Assembly: GCA_964249755.1 (NCBI GenBank)
Contig: CAXUDB010000002.1
Span: 1,426,001 to 1,490,000, forward strand
Length of the DNA: 64,000 bases
Source: Ilyomonas sp964249755
GTDB taxonomy: Bacteria > Bacteroidota > Bacteroidia > Chitinophagales > Chitinophagaceae
Reading direction: 5' to 3'
Each line of letters opens with the position of its first letter. Positions within the stretch are counted from its first letter, which is position 1. Below the pieces are notes generated by a model. It made no database searches. It had not been told where the DNA came from and saw nothing but the letters and a program-made list of their open reading frames with translations. The position numbers and the translations under genes were made by a program. This document shows, piece by piece, positions 41,478-50,806 of the stretch.

Positions 41478-42263
41478 TTATTTAAAAATATCATTCAGCA
41501 CTTTAGCAAGATCAATCCCTGCTCTTTGCAATTGCTGGTTTAGTATATCAACATGCGTATAATTATACTCATACCCCAGCTTTTCATTTGTGTCATTTAT
41601 TTCGTTGGTGAGTTTAGTGCCGATTACATAAGAATTGTATAGCCATTGCTTGAGCGGCTGACTCTGCCACACCTGAATTTGCGCCGCAGAAGCTGTGTCA
41701 ATTGCATCTGCATATTCTGTATAACTCAATTGCTGATACTCGATGAGATTTGCATCCCACACGCGGTGCAGGTTGGAAGCAGCGCCAAACCACGTCACTT
41801 TACTATCGTTACCACCGCGTCCCGTGCCGATGGCGTGCAGTGGCTGGTGGATGTCTTCTACAATATGAATGAGCAGTTTGAGATAAAGCTTTTTATTTTC
41901 TTTTGATACCGTCGTTTTTTTCAACTCAGCCGAAAGAAAATTGATTTTTGTATACGCGTCTGTAGCAGTGTCTGTTTGCAGATACGCCATTACACCTTTG
42001 TAATCAAGATTTTCAGGAAGGTCAATGTAATGCCATATATCTAAGTAATGATAGATAGAATCTGACTTGATAAAATCAGCATAATTACTTGCCATTGCAA
42101 GACTTTCCTTGCCCAGTATAGAAGCTACGGCCAGCCTGGCTTTTGGGCTAAGATGCCGCCCTGCAATTTCGCCGGTTATGCGGTGACCCTCCTGGCTCCA
42201 GGCGAAGCAATGAATGGGTAAGTTGCAAACAAAAAACAGGAGCAAAATAGTAAGATGTTTCAT
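41478..42263 (-). CDS. S1/P1-type nuclease, exported
   Basis: 261 residues with signal peptide (LTILLLFFVCNLPIHCFA) cleaved to leave Trp22 as the mature N-terminus, the residue that ligands a zinc ion in this family. GHRITGEIAGRHLSPKAR supplies the next His, HYLDIWHYID and IHIVEDIHQPLHAIG give further Asp/His ligands, and RVWDANLIEY the C-terminal part. All expected ligands for a three-zinc single-strand-specific nuclease or phosphatase can be placed. It probably degrades nucleic acids in the periplasm or outside to recover phosphate and nucleosides. Monocistronic. Confidence 0.92.
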   Translation of the reverse strand: MKHLTILLLFFVCNLPIHCFAWSQEGHRITGEIAGRHLSPKARLAVASILGKESLAMASNYADFIKSDSIYHYLDIWHYIDLPENLDYKGVMAYLQTDTATDAYTKINFLSAELKKTTVSKENKKLYLKLLIHIVEDIHQPLHAIGTGRGGNDSKVTWFGAASNLHRVWDANLIEYQQLSYTEYADAIDTASAAQIQVWQSQPLKQWLYNSYVIGTKLTNEINDTNEKLGYEYNYTHVDILNQQLQRAGIDLAKVLNDIFK

Positions 42264-42373
42264 GGTTATTGCGTATGGTAACAGGCAATAAAATTATACC
42301 GCAAACCGGTTGTGCAATAACATCTTACTGTTATTTATGGCAGAACGTTTGACATGATCGGGCAAATAAGTTC

Positions 42374-43450
42374 ATGCTGCACAACAAAACGATTGAAGAC
42401 TTGCTCGACATCAAGACGATTTATTTAGAGCCGGAAGTCAGGAATTACAAACGCGGGCAGGAGATATTGAGTAAATACAGCGATGCTACTCTCATTGAAG
42501 TGCCTTCGCACTGGAAGATACCGGAACTGCATGGCTTTGCCGGCTCGGCGGAAGACTGGATACGCATAAAAAAGCAAGTGCTGGTGCTGGGCATTAAAAA
42601 GTCGTTGACCTGCCGGATTAATACGCGCAGCGCCAACTTCATCGCCCCTTTTGAATCGAATGGCTGCACGATGTCGTGTTCTTATTGTTATGTGCCGAGA
42701 CGAAAAGGCTATGCGAACCCAATCACATTATATGTAAACATCGAACAGGCGTTGCAATACCTGCAGCGTCACATTGCTAAGCAAGGCATAAAAATGATAC
42801 CGGACGAAGTGGATGCCAGGCAATGGATTTATGAGATTGGCGAAGGCGGCGATTGCAGTGCTGATGCCGCCATTTGCGATAATGTAAAAGATTTTGTTCG
42901 CTTTTTCACCCAAACCCCTACTGCAAAAGTTACATGGGCTACGAAGTTTGAGAACAAAGAACTTCTCTCCTACGATCCGCAACAACAAACCAGAATCCGT
43001 TTTAGTTTAATGCCGCATAAGATGTCCAAGCTGGTAGATGTTCGCACCTCTCCCATCAGCGACCGTATTGATGTTATGAATGATTTTAGGGATGCGGGTT
43101 ACGAGGTGAATGTGAACTTTTCGCCCGTAATTGTATATGACAACTGGCTTGCCGACTGGAAGCTCTTGTTTACTGAAATGAACGACAAACTAAACGCTAA
43201 AACCAAACAGCAGCTTGTTGCTGAAATTATTTTTTTAACTCACAATGAATACCTGCACAACATTAACCTCCAGTGGCATCCAACAGCGGAAGAAGTGCTT
43301 TGGAGACCAGAGTTGCAGGAAACAAAATTCAGCGAGAACGGCGGTGTGAACGTGCGGTATAGATCCGGCTATAAGGGAAGCCTGGTACGGAGTTTTGTGG
43401 AATTGGTCAACTCGGAATTGTCCTATTGTAAAATACGTTATGCCTTCTGA
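42374..43450 (+). CDS. Spore-photoproduct-lyase-like radical SAM protein
   Basis: 358 residues, cytosolic. The radical SAM [4Fe-4S] motif is NGCTMSCSYCYV, CxxxCxxC with Cys98, Cys102 and Cys105. It is followed by RKGYANPITLYVNIEQALQY, which matches the SPL family, and WIYEIGEGGDCSADAAICDN, VTWATKFENKELLSYDP and IRFSLMPHKMSKLVDVRTS. Spore photoproduct lyases repair a UV thymine dimer in spores, but Bacteroidota do not sporulate, so the substrate here is unclear. The lineage carries many SPL-like proteins of unknown role. Monocistronic and complete. Confidence 0.88.
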   Translation: MLHNKTIEDLLDIKTIYLEPEVRNYKRGQEILSKYSDATLIEVPSHWKIPELHGFAGSAEDWIRIKKQVLVLGIKKSLTCRINTRSANFIAPFESNGCTMSCSYCYVPRRKGYANPITLYVNIEQALQYLQRHIAKQGIKMIPDEVDARQWIYEIGEGGDCSADAAICDNVKDFVRFFTQTPTAKVTWATKFENKELLSYDPQQQTRIRFSLMPHKMSKLVDVRTSPISDRIDVMNDFRDAGYEVNVNFSPVIVYDNWLADWKLLFTEMNDKLNAKTKQQLVAEIIFLTHNEYLHNINLQWHPTAEEVLWRPELQETKFSENGGVNVRYRSGYKGSLVRSFVELVNSELSYCKIRYAF

Positions 43451-43581
43451 ATAAACAGACTTAAGCACTGCTGTTTTATACATCTTATTCGCTTTACTAG
43501 TTGATGACAACAAATATGTTTTAAATTACAATATCATTTCCAATACCTCACACTTCACTCGAAAAATATTATCTCTATGGA

Positions 43582-43614
43582 TTTGGTAGGATAAATATTT
43601 TTCCTATAAATTTG
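43582..43614 (+). promoter_or_regulatory. Bacteroidota-type promoter of the SusCD-sulfatase locus
   Basis: TTTG (43582-43585), 21 bases, TAAATTTG (43607-43614), an exact consensus match at both elements. The start point would be about 43621, leaving a leader of about 464 bases before the susC ATG at 44085. Confidence 0.55.
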
Positions 43615-43971
43615 CACCATCATTAAAATTCATCATCGCATTCACAACATTCAGCAAGCTTATACATTATGCGCAGTTACGCTACATCTTTTCAACATCA
43701 TTCAGCAACAGTTTCCTTCTGCAAGGCAAACCATACCGAATGCTGTTGTTGTATGAAGTAAATGTAACGGCGGCACTTAAGACTTTCCGTTGTGGCAACC
43801 AACTGTCGTGCTTCTTTCTGATTTATAGCACGGCTACCAAAACTTTCATCACTGCATTTAACAGCAAGCGAATGAATAAACAATTTATACATCCTTCACT
43901 TCAAAGGCATTGTCATGATGCAATTGGCGGGCGTGCCGCGCCTACATAAGAAAGAAGGATTCAACGAAAAA

Positions 43972-44000
43972 GACCGGACACTGTTGGCGCAGTTCCGGTC
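43972..44000 (+). promoter_or_regulatory. Hairpin in the susC leader
   Basis: GACCGGA / TCCGGTC stem of 7 bp, with further partial pairing in a 15-base loop, ending 85 bases before the susC ATG. No T-run. It may be an attenuator or mRNA stabiliser. The rest of the 43451-44084 gap shows no gene with recognisable content. Confidence 0.35.
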
Positions 44001-44084
44001 GGAGACTAAACAGAGGTTGAGCAAACCTTACAGACCAACATAGTGCTGGCTGTATACCTATTATTTAATCTTAATTCAAAACTA

Positions 44085-47000
44085 ATGAAAAAGTTAGTAT
44101 GGATTGCCTGGTTGTTATTGGCAATCCCTGCATTCATCACTGCGCAAACAGTTCCTTCACCCGTTATCACCTCAACCATCACGGGCACAGTAGTAGACAG
44201 CAAAAACAAAACTCCTCTGGAAGGTGCTCTGGTGCATATCAAAGGCATCACGAACCAAACGCTTACTAACGGCAAAGGAGCTTTTAATTTAAAAACCGCA
44301 CAAAAGCTTCCCCTGATTTTAGAAATCAGTTTTATTGGTTATAAAAAATTGGAAGTAGAAGTCGCAAGCAACACCGGCAACCTCAACATAGAGTTGCAGG
44401 ATGAACAAACGGCTTTAAATGAAGTGGTGGTAGTTGGCTACGGCACGCAACGCAGAAGTGACATTACAGGCTCGGTTGCAAGCGTAAGCAAAACGGCACT
44501 GTCACAGCCAGCGGCTTCATTTGATAACTTGTTGCAAGGCGCAGTTCCCGGTGTAGCTGTTACCCAAAGCTCGGGCGCGCCGGGTGCTACCGCTACGATC
44601 CGTATTCGCGGTGGCAATTCCATTTCCTTTGGTAACGATCCTTTGTATGTAATAGATGGCTTTATTGTTTACAACAACAACAGCTATGTAAATACAGGGG
44701 CTTCCAATGGTGTGGGTGTAAATGCACTGGCAACGATTAATCCGAGCGATATCGAAAATATAGAGATTCTGAAAGATGCTTCCGCTACAGCTATTTATGG
44801 TTCACGTGGTGCTAACGGCGTAGTAATTATCACAACCAGAAGAGGCAGAAAAGGTGGCAGTGAAGTGAACTACAGTACTTACATCGGCACGCAGAAGGTA
44901 AGAAAGACGCTTGACCTGATGAATGCTGCACAATGGGAAGCTTTGGTAAACGACATCAACATAAGTGACAACAAACCCAAGACATATACCGACTCAGCTA
45001 TTGCTGTTGCAGGTGCAGGTTCCGACTGGCAAAATGCAGCGCTGAAAAGCGCAACAATGCAAAATCACGAGCTGTCAGTATCTGGTGGCGATGAAAAGTC
45101 GCGCTTTTTGATTTCAGGCAATTATTTCGATCAGGGTGGTATTGTAGTGAACACAGGTTTTAAAAGATATTCCGGTCGCATTAATTATGAAAGAAACATC
45201 ACTGATAAATTCAAAGTATCAGCGAATATTTTTGGTAGCCAGGCAATCGAAGATAAACTGTTTGGCAATGCTTACGGAAGCATCCAGTTTACAAGCACTG
45301 CTTACGCGAATCTGCTGCAGTTATCGCCATTTGTTCCTATTTACAATGCAAACGGCACTTACAACATCAGCAGCCCGTTTTCTACCACGCCAACCAACCT
45401 CTTACAGGATATGGCAACCACCACCAATCAAAGTTACCTGAACAGAATTCTTGGCAATTTTTCAGCAGAATATAAGATTGTAAAAGACCTGACACTAAAA
45501 GTTACCGCCGGTACAGATCTGATCAACACTAAGCAGAATTACTATGCGCCCTCTTACACAGGTTCACCGGCGGGTGGTTCTACCGGTTATGCCGCGAAAG
45601 GTTATGCATCTGTAGGCAGTGTGCAAGCTACAACGTGGATTAATGAAAATACAATCACGTATGATCATGCTTTCCAGAACAAACACTTCCTTACCGTCCT
45701 GGCGGGATATACTATGCAGCATGAGAAGGACGAATCGGCTGTTGCCACGGCGCAGAACTTTCCGAACGACCTGACCAAATTCAACAACCTTAACTTCGCC
45801 AGCACGCCTGTATTATCGCTTTCTGATGCACATGAATATAGATTAAACTCTTACCTTGGAAGAGTCAATTATTCTTACCTGCACAAGTATAATGTTACGG
45901 CAACTTTACGTGCTGATGGTTCTTCTAAATTAGGCATTAACAACAGGTGGGGCTATTTTCCTTCTGTAGGTCTGTCATGGAACACGAGCCAGGAAGAATT
46001 TTTCAAACCTTTATCGAAAGCTGTCAGCAATCTGAAGGTTCGTTTATCAGCCGGACAAACCGGCAACTCCGAAGTGCCGCCATATAGTTCATTAGCCGCA
46101 TTAGCGCCGACAAACTATTATTTCAGCAGCACATTGGTAACCGGTATTTCTCCAGTGCAGATAGCCAATCCGGATTTAAAGTGGGAAACTACAACCCAAT
46201 ACAATGCAGGTCTCGACTTTGGCGTCTTAAACAACCGTGTAAGTTTCACATTTGATGCGTACTATAAGAAGACATCTGATCTTCTTCTGAATGTGCCGTT
46301 TCCTTTATATTCAGGTTACGCAAGTTCGCTGCAAAACGTGGGCAGCGTACAGAATAAAGGTCTTGAGTTTAGCATCACATCAGACAACATCAAGAACAAT
46401 AGCTTAACATGGCGCACAACGCTGGTATTCGCCACTAATAAGAATAAAATTCTGAGTCTTGGTGATGGCATTCCTTCTTATTTTCCGCTGGCACCAACAG
46501 GCTATGTATCTCCGGTAATTGTAGCCGTTGGCAAACCCGTTGGAACGTTCTGGGGTTATGATACAGATGGCTTATTAACGGCAGATGATATTGCGAAGAA
46601 TACTCCCAAACTTACCGGTGTTCCTCAATTGGAGGGCGACAGGAAATATGTAGATACCAATGGTGACGGCGTAGTAACCACAACTGACAAGCATGACCTT
46701 GGCAATGCGCAACCTAAGTTCACGTTTGGCTTGTCTAACACGCTTAGCTATAAAGGTTTCGACCTATCTTTTATCTTCCAAGGATCGTATGGTAATAAGC
46801 TATTCAACTTCCTGCAACAGAAGTTAGAGTTGACCACCGTAAACCTGAATGTCTCTGCAAAATTGTTAGACCGTTACAGCACAACAAACCCCAATGGTAC
46901 GATGCCAAGAGCTACCAACGCACCGGTTTCGCAAGTAGCCGATATCTACATCGAAGATGGTTCTTATGTAAAGCTGAAAAACTTAACCTTGGGCTATACG

Positions 47001-47204
47001 CTTCCTAAATCACTGCTTTCAAAAATTGGTATTAAGCAAATCCGTTTCTATGCCACGGCGCAGAATATCCTGACCTGGACAAAGTACACCGGTCTTGATC
47101 CCGAAGTAAACTTCTTCGATACCGACAATACTAAGCAAGGCATTGACTATGGTGCTTATCCGAGCACAAAGTCGTTTTTAGGTGGTTTAAATCTTACGTT
47201 TTAA
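44085..47204 (+). CDS. SusC/RagA-type TonB-linked outer-membrane transporter
   Basis: 1039 residues. Signal peptide (LVWIAWLLLAIPAFITAQ), CarboxypepD_reg-like domain at about 35-110 (ITGTVVDSKNKTPLEGALVH), the SusC hallmark NEVVVVGYGTQRRSDITGSV at about 120, plug (GGNSISFGNDPLYVIDGFIV, SAVYGSRGANGVVIITT-like SATAIYGSRGANG) and a 22-strand barrel ending GAYPSTKSFLGGLNLTF. It forms, with SusD, the outer-membrane import complex for an oligosaccharide or other large ligand, energised by TonB. The SusD gene follows 77 bases downstream, then the sulfatase genes, which suggests a sulfated ligand. The ATG at 44085 is set at the signal peptide. Confidence 0.96.
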   Translation: MKKLVWIAWLLLAIPAFITAQTVPSPVITSTITGTVVDSKNKTPLEGALVHIKGITNQTLTNGKGAFNLKTAQKLPLILEISFIGYKKLEVEVASNTGNLNIELQDEQTALNEVVVVGYGTQRRSDITGSVASVSKTALSQPAASFDNLLQGAVPGVAVTQSSGAPGATATIRIRGGNSISFGNDPLYVIDGFIVYNNNSYVNTGASNGVGVNALATINPSDIENIEILKDASATAIYGSRGANGVVIITTRRGRKGGSEVNYSTYIGTQKVRKTLDLMNAAQWEALVNDINISDNKPKTYTDSAIAVAGAGSDWQNAALKSATMQNHELSVSGGDEKSRFLISGNYFDQGGIVVNTGFKRYSGRINYERNITDKFKVSANIFGSQAIEDKLFGNAYGSIQFTSTAYANLLQLSPFVPIYNANGTYNISSPFSTTPTNLLQDMATTTNQSYLNRILGNFSAEYKIVKDLTLKVTAGTDLINTKQNYYAPSYTGSPAGGSTGYAAKGYASVGSVQATTWINENTITYDHAFQNKHFLTVLAGYTMQHEKDESAVATAQNFPNDLTKFNNLNFASTPVLSLSDAHEYRLNSYLGRVNYSYLHKYNVTATLRADGSSKLGINNRWGYFPSVGLSWNTSQEEFFKPLSKAVSNLKVRLSAGQTGNSEVPPYSSLAALAPTNYYFSSTLVTGISPVQIANPDLKWETTTQYNAGLDFGVLNNRVSFTFDAYYKKTSDLLLNVPFPLYSGYASSLQNVGSVQNKGLEFSITSDNIKNNSLTWRTTLVFATNKNKILSLGDGIPSYFPLAPTGYVSPVIVAVGKPVGTFWGYDTDGLLTADDIAKNTPKLTGVPQLEGDRKYVDTNGDGVVTTTDKHDLGNAQPKFTFGLSNTLSYKGFDLSFIFQGSYGNKLFNFLQQKLELTTVNLNVSAKLLDRYSTTNPNGTMPRATNAPVSQVADIYIEDGSYVKLKNLTLGYTLPKSLLSKIGIKQIRFYATAQNILTWTKYTGLDPEVNFFDTDNTKQGIDYGAYPSTKSFLGGLNLTF

Positions 47205-47281
47205 ACAATAAAAGACTAATCATATCATCCGCAATTCCTCTTGTAAAGAGTATTTGGCTGAGGTCATTAAAGAAAATTAAA

Positions 47282-48742
47282 ATGAAAAAAATAGCATTTC
47301 TATTCTTAAGTGCAGGCATCATTTTTTTCTCCTGCAACAAACTGGTAGAAGATCCTGATTCCATCATCGTCAACTCGCAGTTTTATAAAACGCAGGCCGA
47401 CGCAATTGCCTCCGTGAACGCGGTGTATAGTACACTCAATACGGATGCCGCCGGCGACTTTCCCATCTACGGGAGAGACTTAAACTTGTTGACCGGCAAT
47501 GGCAGCGACGACCAGATTTACAGTCCATCCAACACCAATCCCGATGTGCGGGCATTAGGTACCACCACTTATGTTGCTACAAATGATCGGGTAAAGAAGA
47601 ACTGGCAGCAGCACTACTTCGGCATTAGCCGCGCCAATGTTGCAATCGACAATATTCCGAACATAACAATGGATACGGCGGTGCAAAACCGTTTGATCCG
47701 GGAAGCGAAATTTATACGGGCTTTGTTGTATTTCAACATTGTTCGTTTGTGGGGCGATGCGCCACTGGTTCTTCATGACCCACAGAGCATTGATGTAAAT
47801 GCTTTGAAGGTAGCACGAACTCCCAAAGACAGTATTTATCTTCAGATCATCAGCGATCTTACTGATGCTACCCGCCTTCCAAAAACATTTAGCGGCTCCG
47901 ATAAAGGACGGGCAACCAGTGGTGCAGCTCATGCTTTATTAGCAAAGGTTTACCTTACAAGAAAAGAATGGAGCAGCGCCTTGGTCGAGTTGAATGAAGT
48001 GATGAACGGCGGTTATGGCTATGCTTTGTTTGACAACTATAATGATGCCTTCCAGAAAGTTACAAAAAATGGAAAAGAGCATATATTTTCCGTTCAGTTC
48101 GAAACCAATCTCGGTGCAAAAAACAGCGTTCAGAATTTAAGCAGCGCTTTATTTTCGTCTTTCAATCCTTCTGTTTATCCTGGCGATGGTCCGGCCGACA
48201 GCACTATCTATCTCTTGTTTAGTGCCAACGACACAAGAAGAGCTGTTACTTTCTATACCACGCAATTCAACCCGGCAACCGGACAGACCGTAAATTTTGG
48301 AGCACCACGCTACGCCAAGTTTATTGATTACGCGTTAAACCCACTTACCAATCAAACGCAAAGCGGCATGAACTACCCGGTAATCCGTTATGCAGATGTG
48401 CTACTTATGTATGCCGAAGCTCTAAATGAAGTAGACGGAAGTCCTACGGCAGAAGCTTACAATGCTATCAATCTGGTAAGAACCCGCGCACATATTGATA
48501 ATCTCACCGAAGGTTTATCCCAGGCTGATTTCAGAGATTCGGTTTTCCTCGAAAGACGAAAAGAATTCATTCAGGAGGGCAACCGTTGGTTCGATTTATC
48601 ACGCCGCGGAGGTACATACTTATATGATGCCTTAAAGAAGTTTCCGGCTAAAACCGGCGCTGCGGTTAAGGATACTTTATATCCCATTCCACAGTCAGAA
48701 ATTGACCTGAATTCGTTGCTGACACAGAATCCGGGTTGGTAA
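47282..48742 (+). CDS. SusD/RagB-type nutrient-binding lipoprotein
   Basis: 486 residues, exported lipoprotein (IAFLFLSAGIIFFSC, lipid on Cys18). SusD-like N-terminal (FYKTQADAIASVNAVYSTLN) and RagB/SusD C-terminal domain (YPVIRYADVLLMYAEALNEV, FLERRKEFIQEGNRWFDLSR, PIPQSEIDLNSLLTQNPGW). These are diagnostic helices of tetratricopeptide-like bundles with a ligand-binding face. It forms the lid over the SusC transporter. It ends before a strong hairpin (48817-48855) that separates it from the sulfatase genes. Confidence 0.96.
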   Translation: MKKIAFLFLSAGIIFFSCNKLVEDPDSIIVNSQFYKTQADAIASVNAVYSTLNTDAAGDFPIYGRDLNLLTGNGSDDQIYSPSNTNPDVRALGTTTYVATNDRVKKNWQQHYFGISRANVAIDNIPNITMDTAVQNRLIREAKFIRALLYFNIVRLWGDAPLVLHDPQSIDVNALKVARTPKDSIYLQIISDLTDATRLPKTFSGSDKGRATSGAAHALLAKVYLTRKEWSSALVELNEVMNGGYGYALFDNYNDAFQKVTKNGKEHIFSVQFETNLGAKNSVQNLSSALFSSFNPSVYPGDGPADSTIYLLFSANDTRRAVTFYTTQFNPATGQTVNFGAPRYAKFIDYALNPLTNQTQSGMNYPVIRYADVLLMYAEALNEVDGSPTAEAYNAINLVRTRAHIDNLTEGLSQADFRDSVFLERRKEFIQEGNRWFDLSRRGGTYLYDALKKFPAKTGAAVKDTLYPIPQSEIDLNSLLTQNPGW

Positions 48743-48816
48743 TGCAATGAAGAAAAGAAATACAAGAACAGCGCTGATGACTAAGTGAAAGAAATTCTTG
48801 TTGATCATCCCTAACC

Positions 48817-48855
48817 CATCATTCCTTTCTTACGCTTTGTAGGAAAGGAATGATG
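48817..48855 (+). terminator. Hairpin between susD and the sulfatase run
   Basis: A 13-bp perfect stem CATCATTCCTTTC / GAAAGGAATGATG with a 13-base loop, 74 bases after the SusD stop. No U-tract follows, so it may only lower downstream expression or protect the susCD mRNA. Confidence 0.55.
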
Positions 48856-48940
48856 TGTAAAGGGATTTAAGCACCAAACAGCTTGAATAAGAAAGTTCGA
48901 AAGCGGCAAGCTTTAAAAGTATTAATCTAAAAATGGCACA

Positions 48941-50806
48941 ATGGCAATCATAAATTCTGACGGAAAGCATTGGCAAGTTACAATCACTGTTATTCTCAAC
49001 CTGTTTATTTTCTCAGCGGTTGCACAACAGCCAACACCATTTGGAGGTACCATCGGTAAAACATTAAACGACTCTAAAGAATGGTGGGCGCCTGTTCCGA
49101 AAGCGCCACAGGATGCACCCAACGTGCTGTTAATAATTATTGATGATGAAGGCTACGGCGCTTCTGAATCGTTTGGTGGATTGATACGCACACCCACCAT
49201 TGATAGCCTTGCCAATAACGGATTGCGTTACACAAACTTTCATACCTGCGCTATCTGTGCGCCTACAAGATCTGCTTTATTAACGGGTCGCAACAGTGCC
49301 TTTGTTCATGAATCCGGTTTCTCTCATGTTCGGATGTCGGCTGGTTTTCCGGGTTGGGACGGAAGAATTCCTTCCTCTTCAGGAACCCTTGCCGAGATAC
49401 TGAAAGAGAGCGGCTACAACACATTCGCCGTAGGAAAATATGGCATCACACCCGATGAAGATTCAACCGATGCAGGTCCGTTCGACCGCTGGCCATCAGG
49501 GAAAGGATTTGAGCATTTCTTTGGCTTCCTGGGTTCTGCCACAGACCAGTATAAACCGGCGCTTGTAGAAGACAACGCGCATGTAACACCTGATGGCAGG
49601 CATTTAAATGAACAGATTACAGACAAAGCCATTGCTTTTATAAAACGTCAGCAAAAAGCCGCGTCGGGAAAGCCGTTCTTTTTATACTATGCACCAGGCG
49701 CTGTGCATTCACCTCACCAAGTTGATAAATACTGGAGCGACCAGTATAAAGGTAAGTTTGACGAAGGTTGGGATGTGTATAGGGAAAAGGTGTATCAGAA
49801 CCAAAAAAAACTTGGCTACATTCCTGCCAATGCAAAACTGGCTGCGCGCAATTCACGCATTGATGCCTGGCAATCACTTAGCCCGGATGAAAAGAAATTA
49901 TATGCGCGTTTTATGGAAGTGTATGCTGGCTATCTCACTTACACTGATTACCAGATTGGAAGGGTTATTAATTATCTGAAGGAAAACAACCTGCTGAACA
50001 ATACATTGGTGTATGTAATACAGGGCGATAATGGCGGAAGCAAGGAAGGCACAACGGAAGGAACGATCGAGCCAAAAACAAATCCTACCAGAACATCAAC
50101 CAAAGAAGAGTATTTAAAAAGAAACATAGAAGATATAGATTCGATAGGCACAGCAGATGCACAGACCAATTACCCGCTGGGTTGGGCGCAGGCAGTGAAT
50201 GCACCTTTTAAAGAATGGAAGCAGGATGCTGATGCAGAAGGCGGCACACATAATCCGCTGATCATTTTTTATCCAAAGCTGATTAAAAATATGGGAGGCA
50301 TCAGAACGCAATATGGTCATGTAATAGATATTCTGCCAACTACACTCGAGCTTACCGGGATAAAAGCGCCGGAGTATATCAAAAGTGTAAAGCAAGATAG
50401 CATACAGGGCACATCATTAGCTTATTCTATCAGCAATGCGACTGCACCTTCGCAACACAAGGTTCAATACTATTACATCTTTGGCTCGCGCGCTATTTAT
50501 GCCGATGGCTGGAAAGCAGAAGCAGCACATCGTCCCGATGCCATTGACTTCAATTTCATAGGTAACAATCCGCCGGCTGATAAGAGCTTTGATGATGACG
50601 TATGGCAGTTGTATAACCTGAATGATGACCCCACAGAAACCAATGATCTGGCAAAGAAAAATCCGCAGAAGCTGGCTGAACTAAAAGCTTTGTTTGATGA
50701 ACAGGCGAAAGCAAATCATTTGTATCCATTGATTGATTGGTACGATGTAAACAACCAACGGATTCATCATCCGAATGGAAGTGATACACAAGGTCCGGTT
50801 AAATAA
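48941..50806 (+). CDS. Sulfatase 1 (arylsulfatase type), active-site histidine altered
   Basis: A 621-residue exported type I sulfatase. A signal peptide (VTITVILNLFIFSAVAQ) is followed by PFGGTIGKTLNDSKEWW and the alkaline phosphatase-like core. NVLLIIIDDEGYGASESFGG gives the two metal Asp residues (D68, D69), and CAICAPTRSALLTGR carries the formylglycine site (Cys106). VHSPHQVDKYW gives the next His, and YVIQGDNGGSKEG the second metal pair. The GKWH motif of the group is GKYG here (K166-Y167-G168), so the His is absent. No maturation enzyme lies in the window. The next gene overlaps its end by 32 bases. Confidence 0.9.
   Translation: MAIINSDGKHWQVTITVILNLFIFSAVAQQPTPFGGTIGKTLNDSKEWWAPVPKAPQDAPNVLLIIIDDEGYGASESFGGLIRTPTIDSLANNGLRYTNFHTCAICAPTRSALLTGRNSAFVHESGFSHVRMSAGFPGWDGRIPSSSGTLAEILKESGYNTFAVGKYGITPDEDSTDAGPFDRWPSGKGFEHFFGFLGSATDQYKPALVEDNAHVTPDGRHLNEQITDKAIAFIKRQQKAASGKPFFLYYAPGAVHSPHQVDKYWSDQYKGKFDEGWDVYREKVYQNQKKLGYIPANAKLAARNSRIDAWQSLSPDEKKLYARFMEVYAGYLTYTDYQIGRVINYLKENNLLNNTLVYVIQGDNGGSKEGTTEGTIEPKTNPTRTSTKEEYLKRNIEDIDSIGTADAQTNYPLGWAQAVNAPFKEWKQDADAEGGTHNPLIIFYPKLIKNMGGIRTQYGHVIDILPTTLELTGIKAPEYIKSVKQDSIQGTSLAYSISNATAPSQHKVQYYYIFGSRAIYADGWKAEAAHRPDAIDFNFIGNNPPADKSFDDDVWQLYNLNDDPTETNDLAKKNPQKLAELKALFDEQAKANHLYPLIDWYDVNNQRIHHPNGSDTQGPVK

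Noticed and set aside
43740..43949. A small gene in the susC leader
   Set aside because: The translation has no recognisable segment and both strands are open; treated as untranslated leader.
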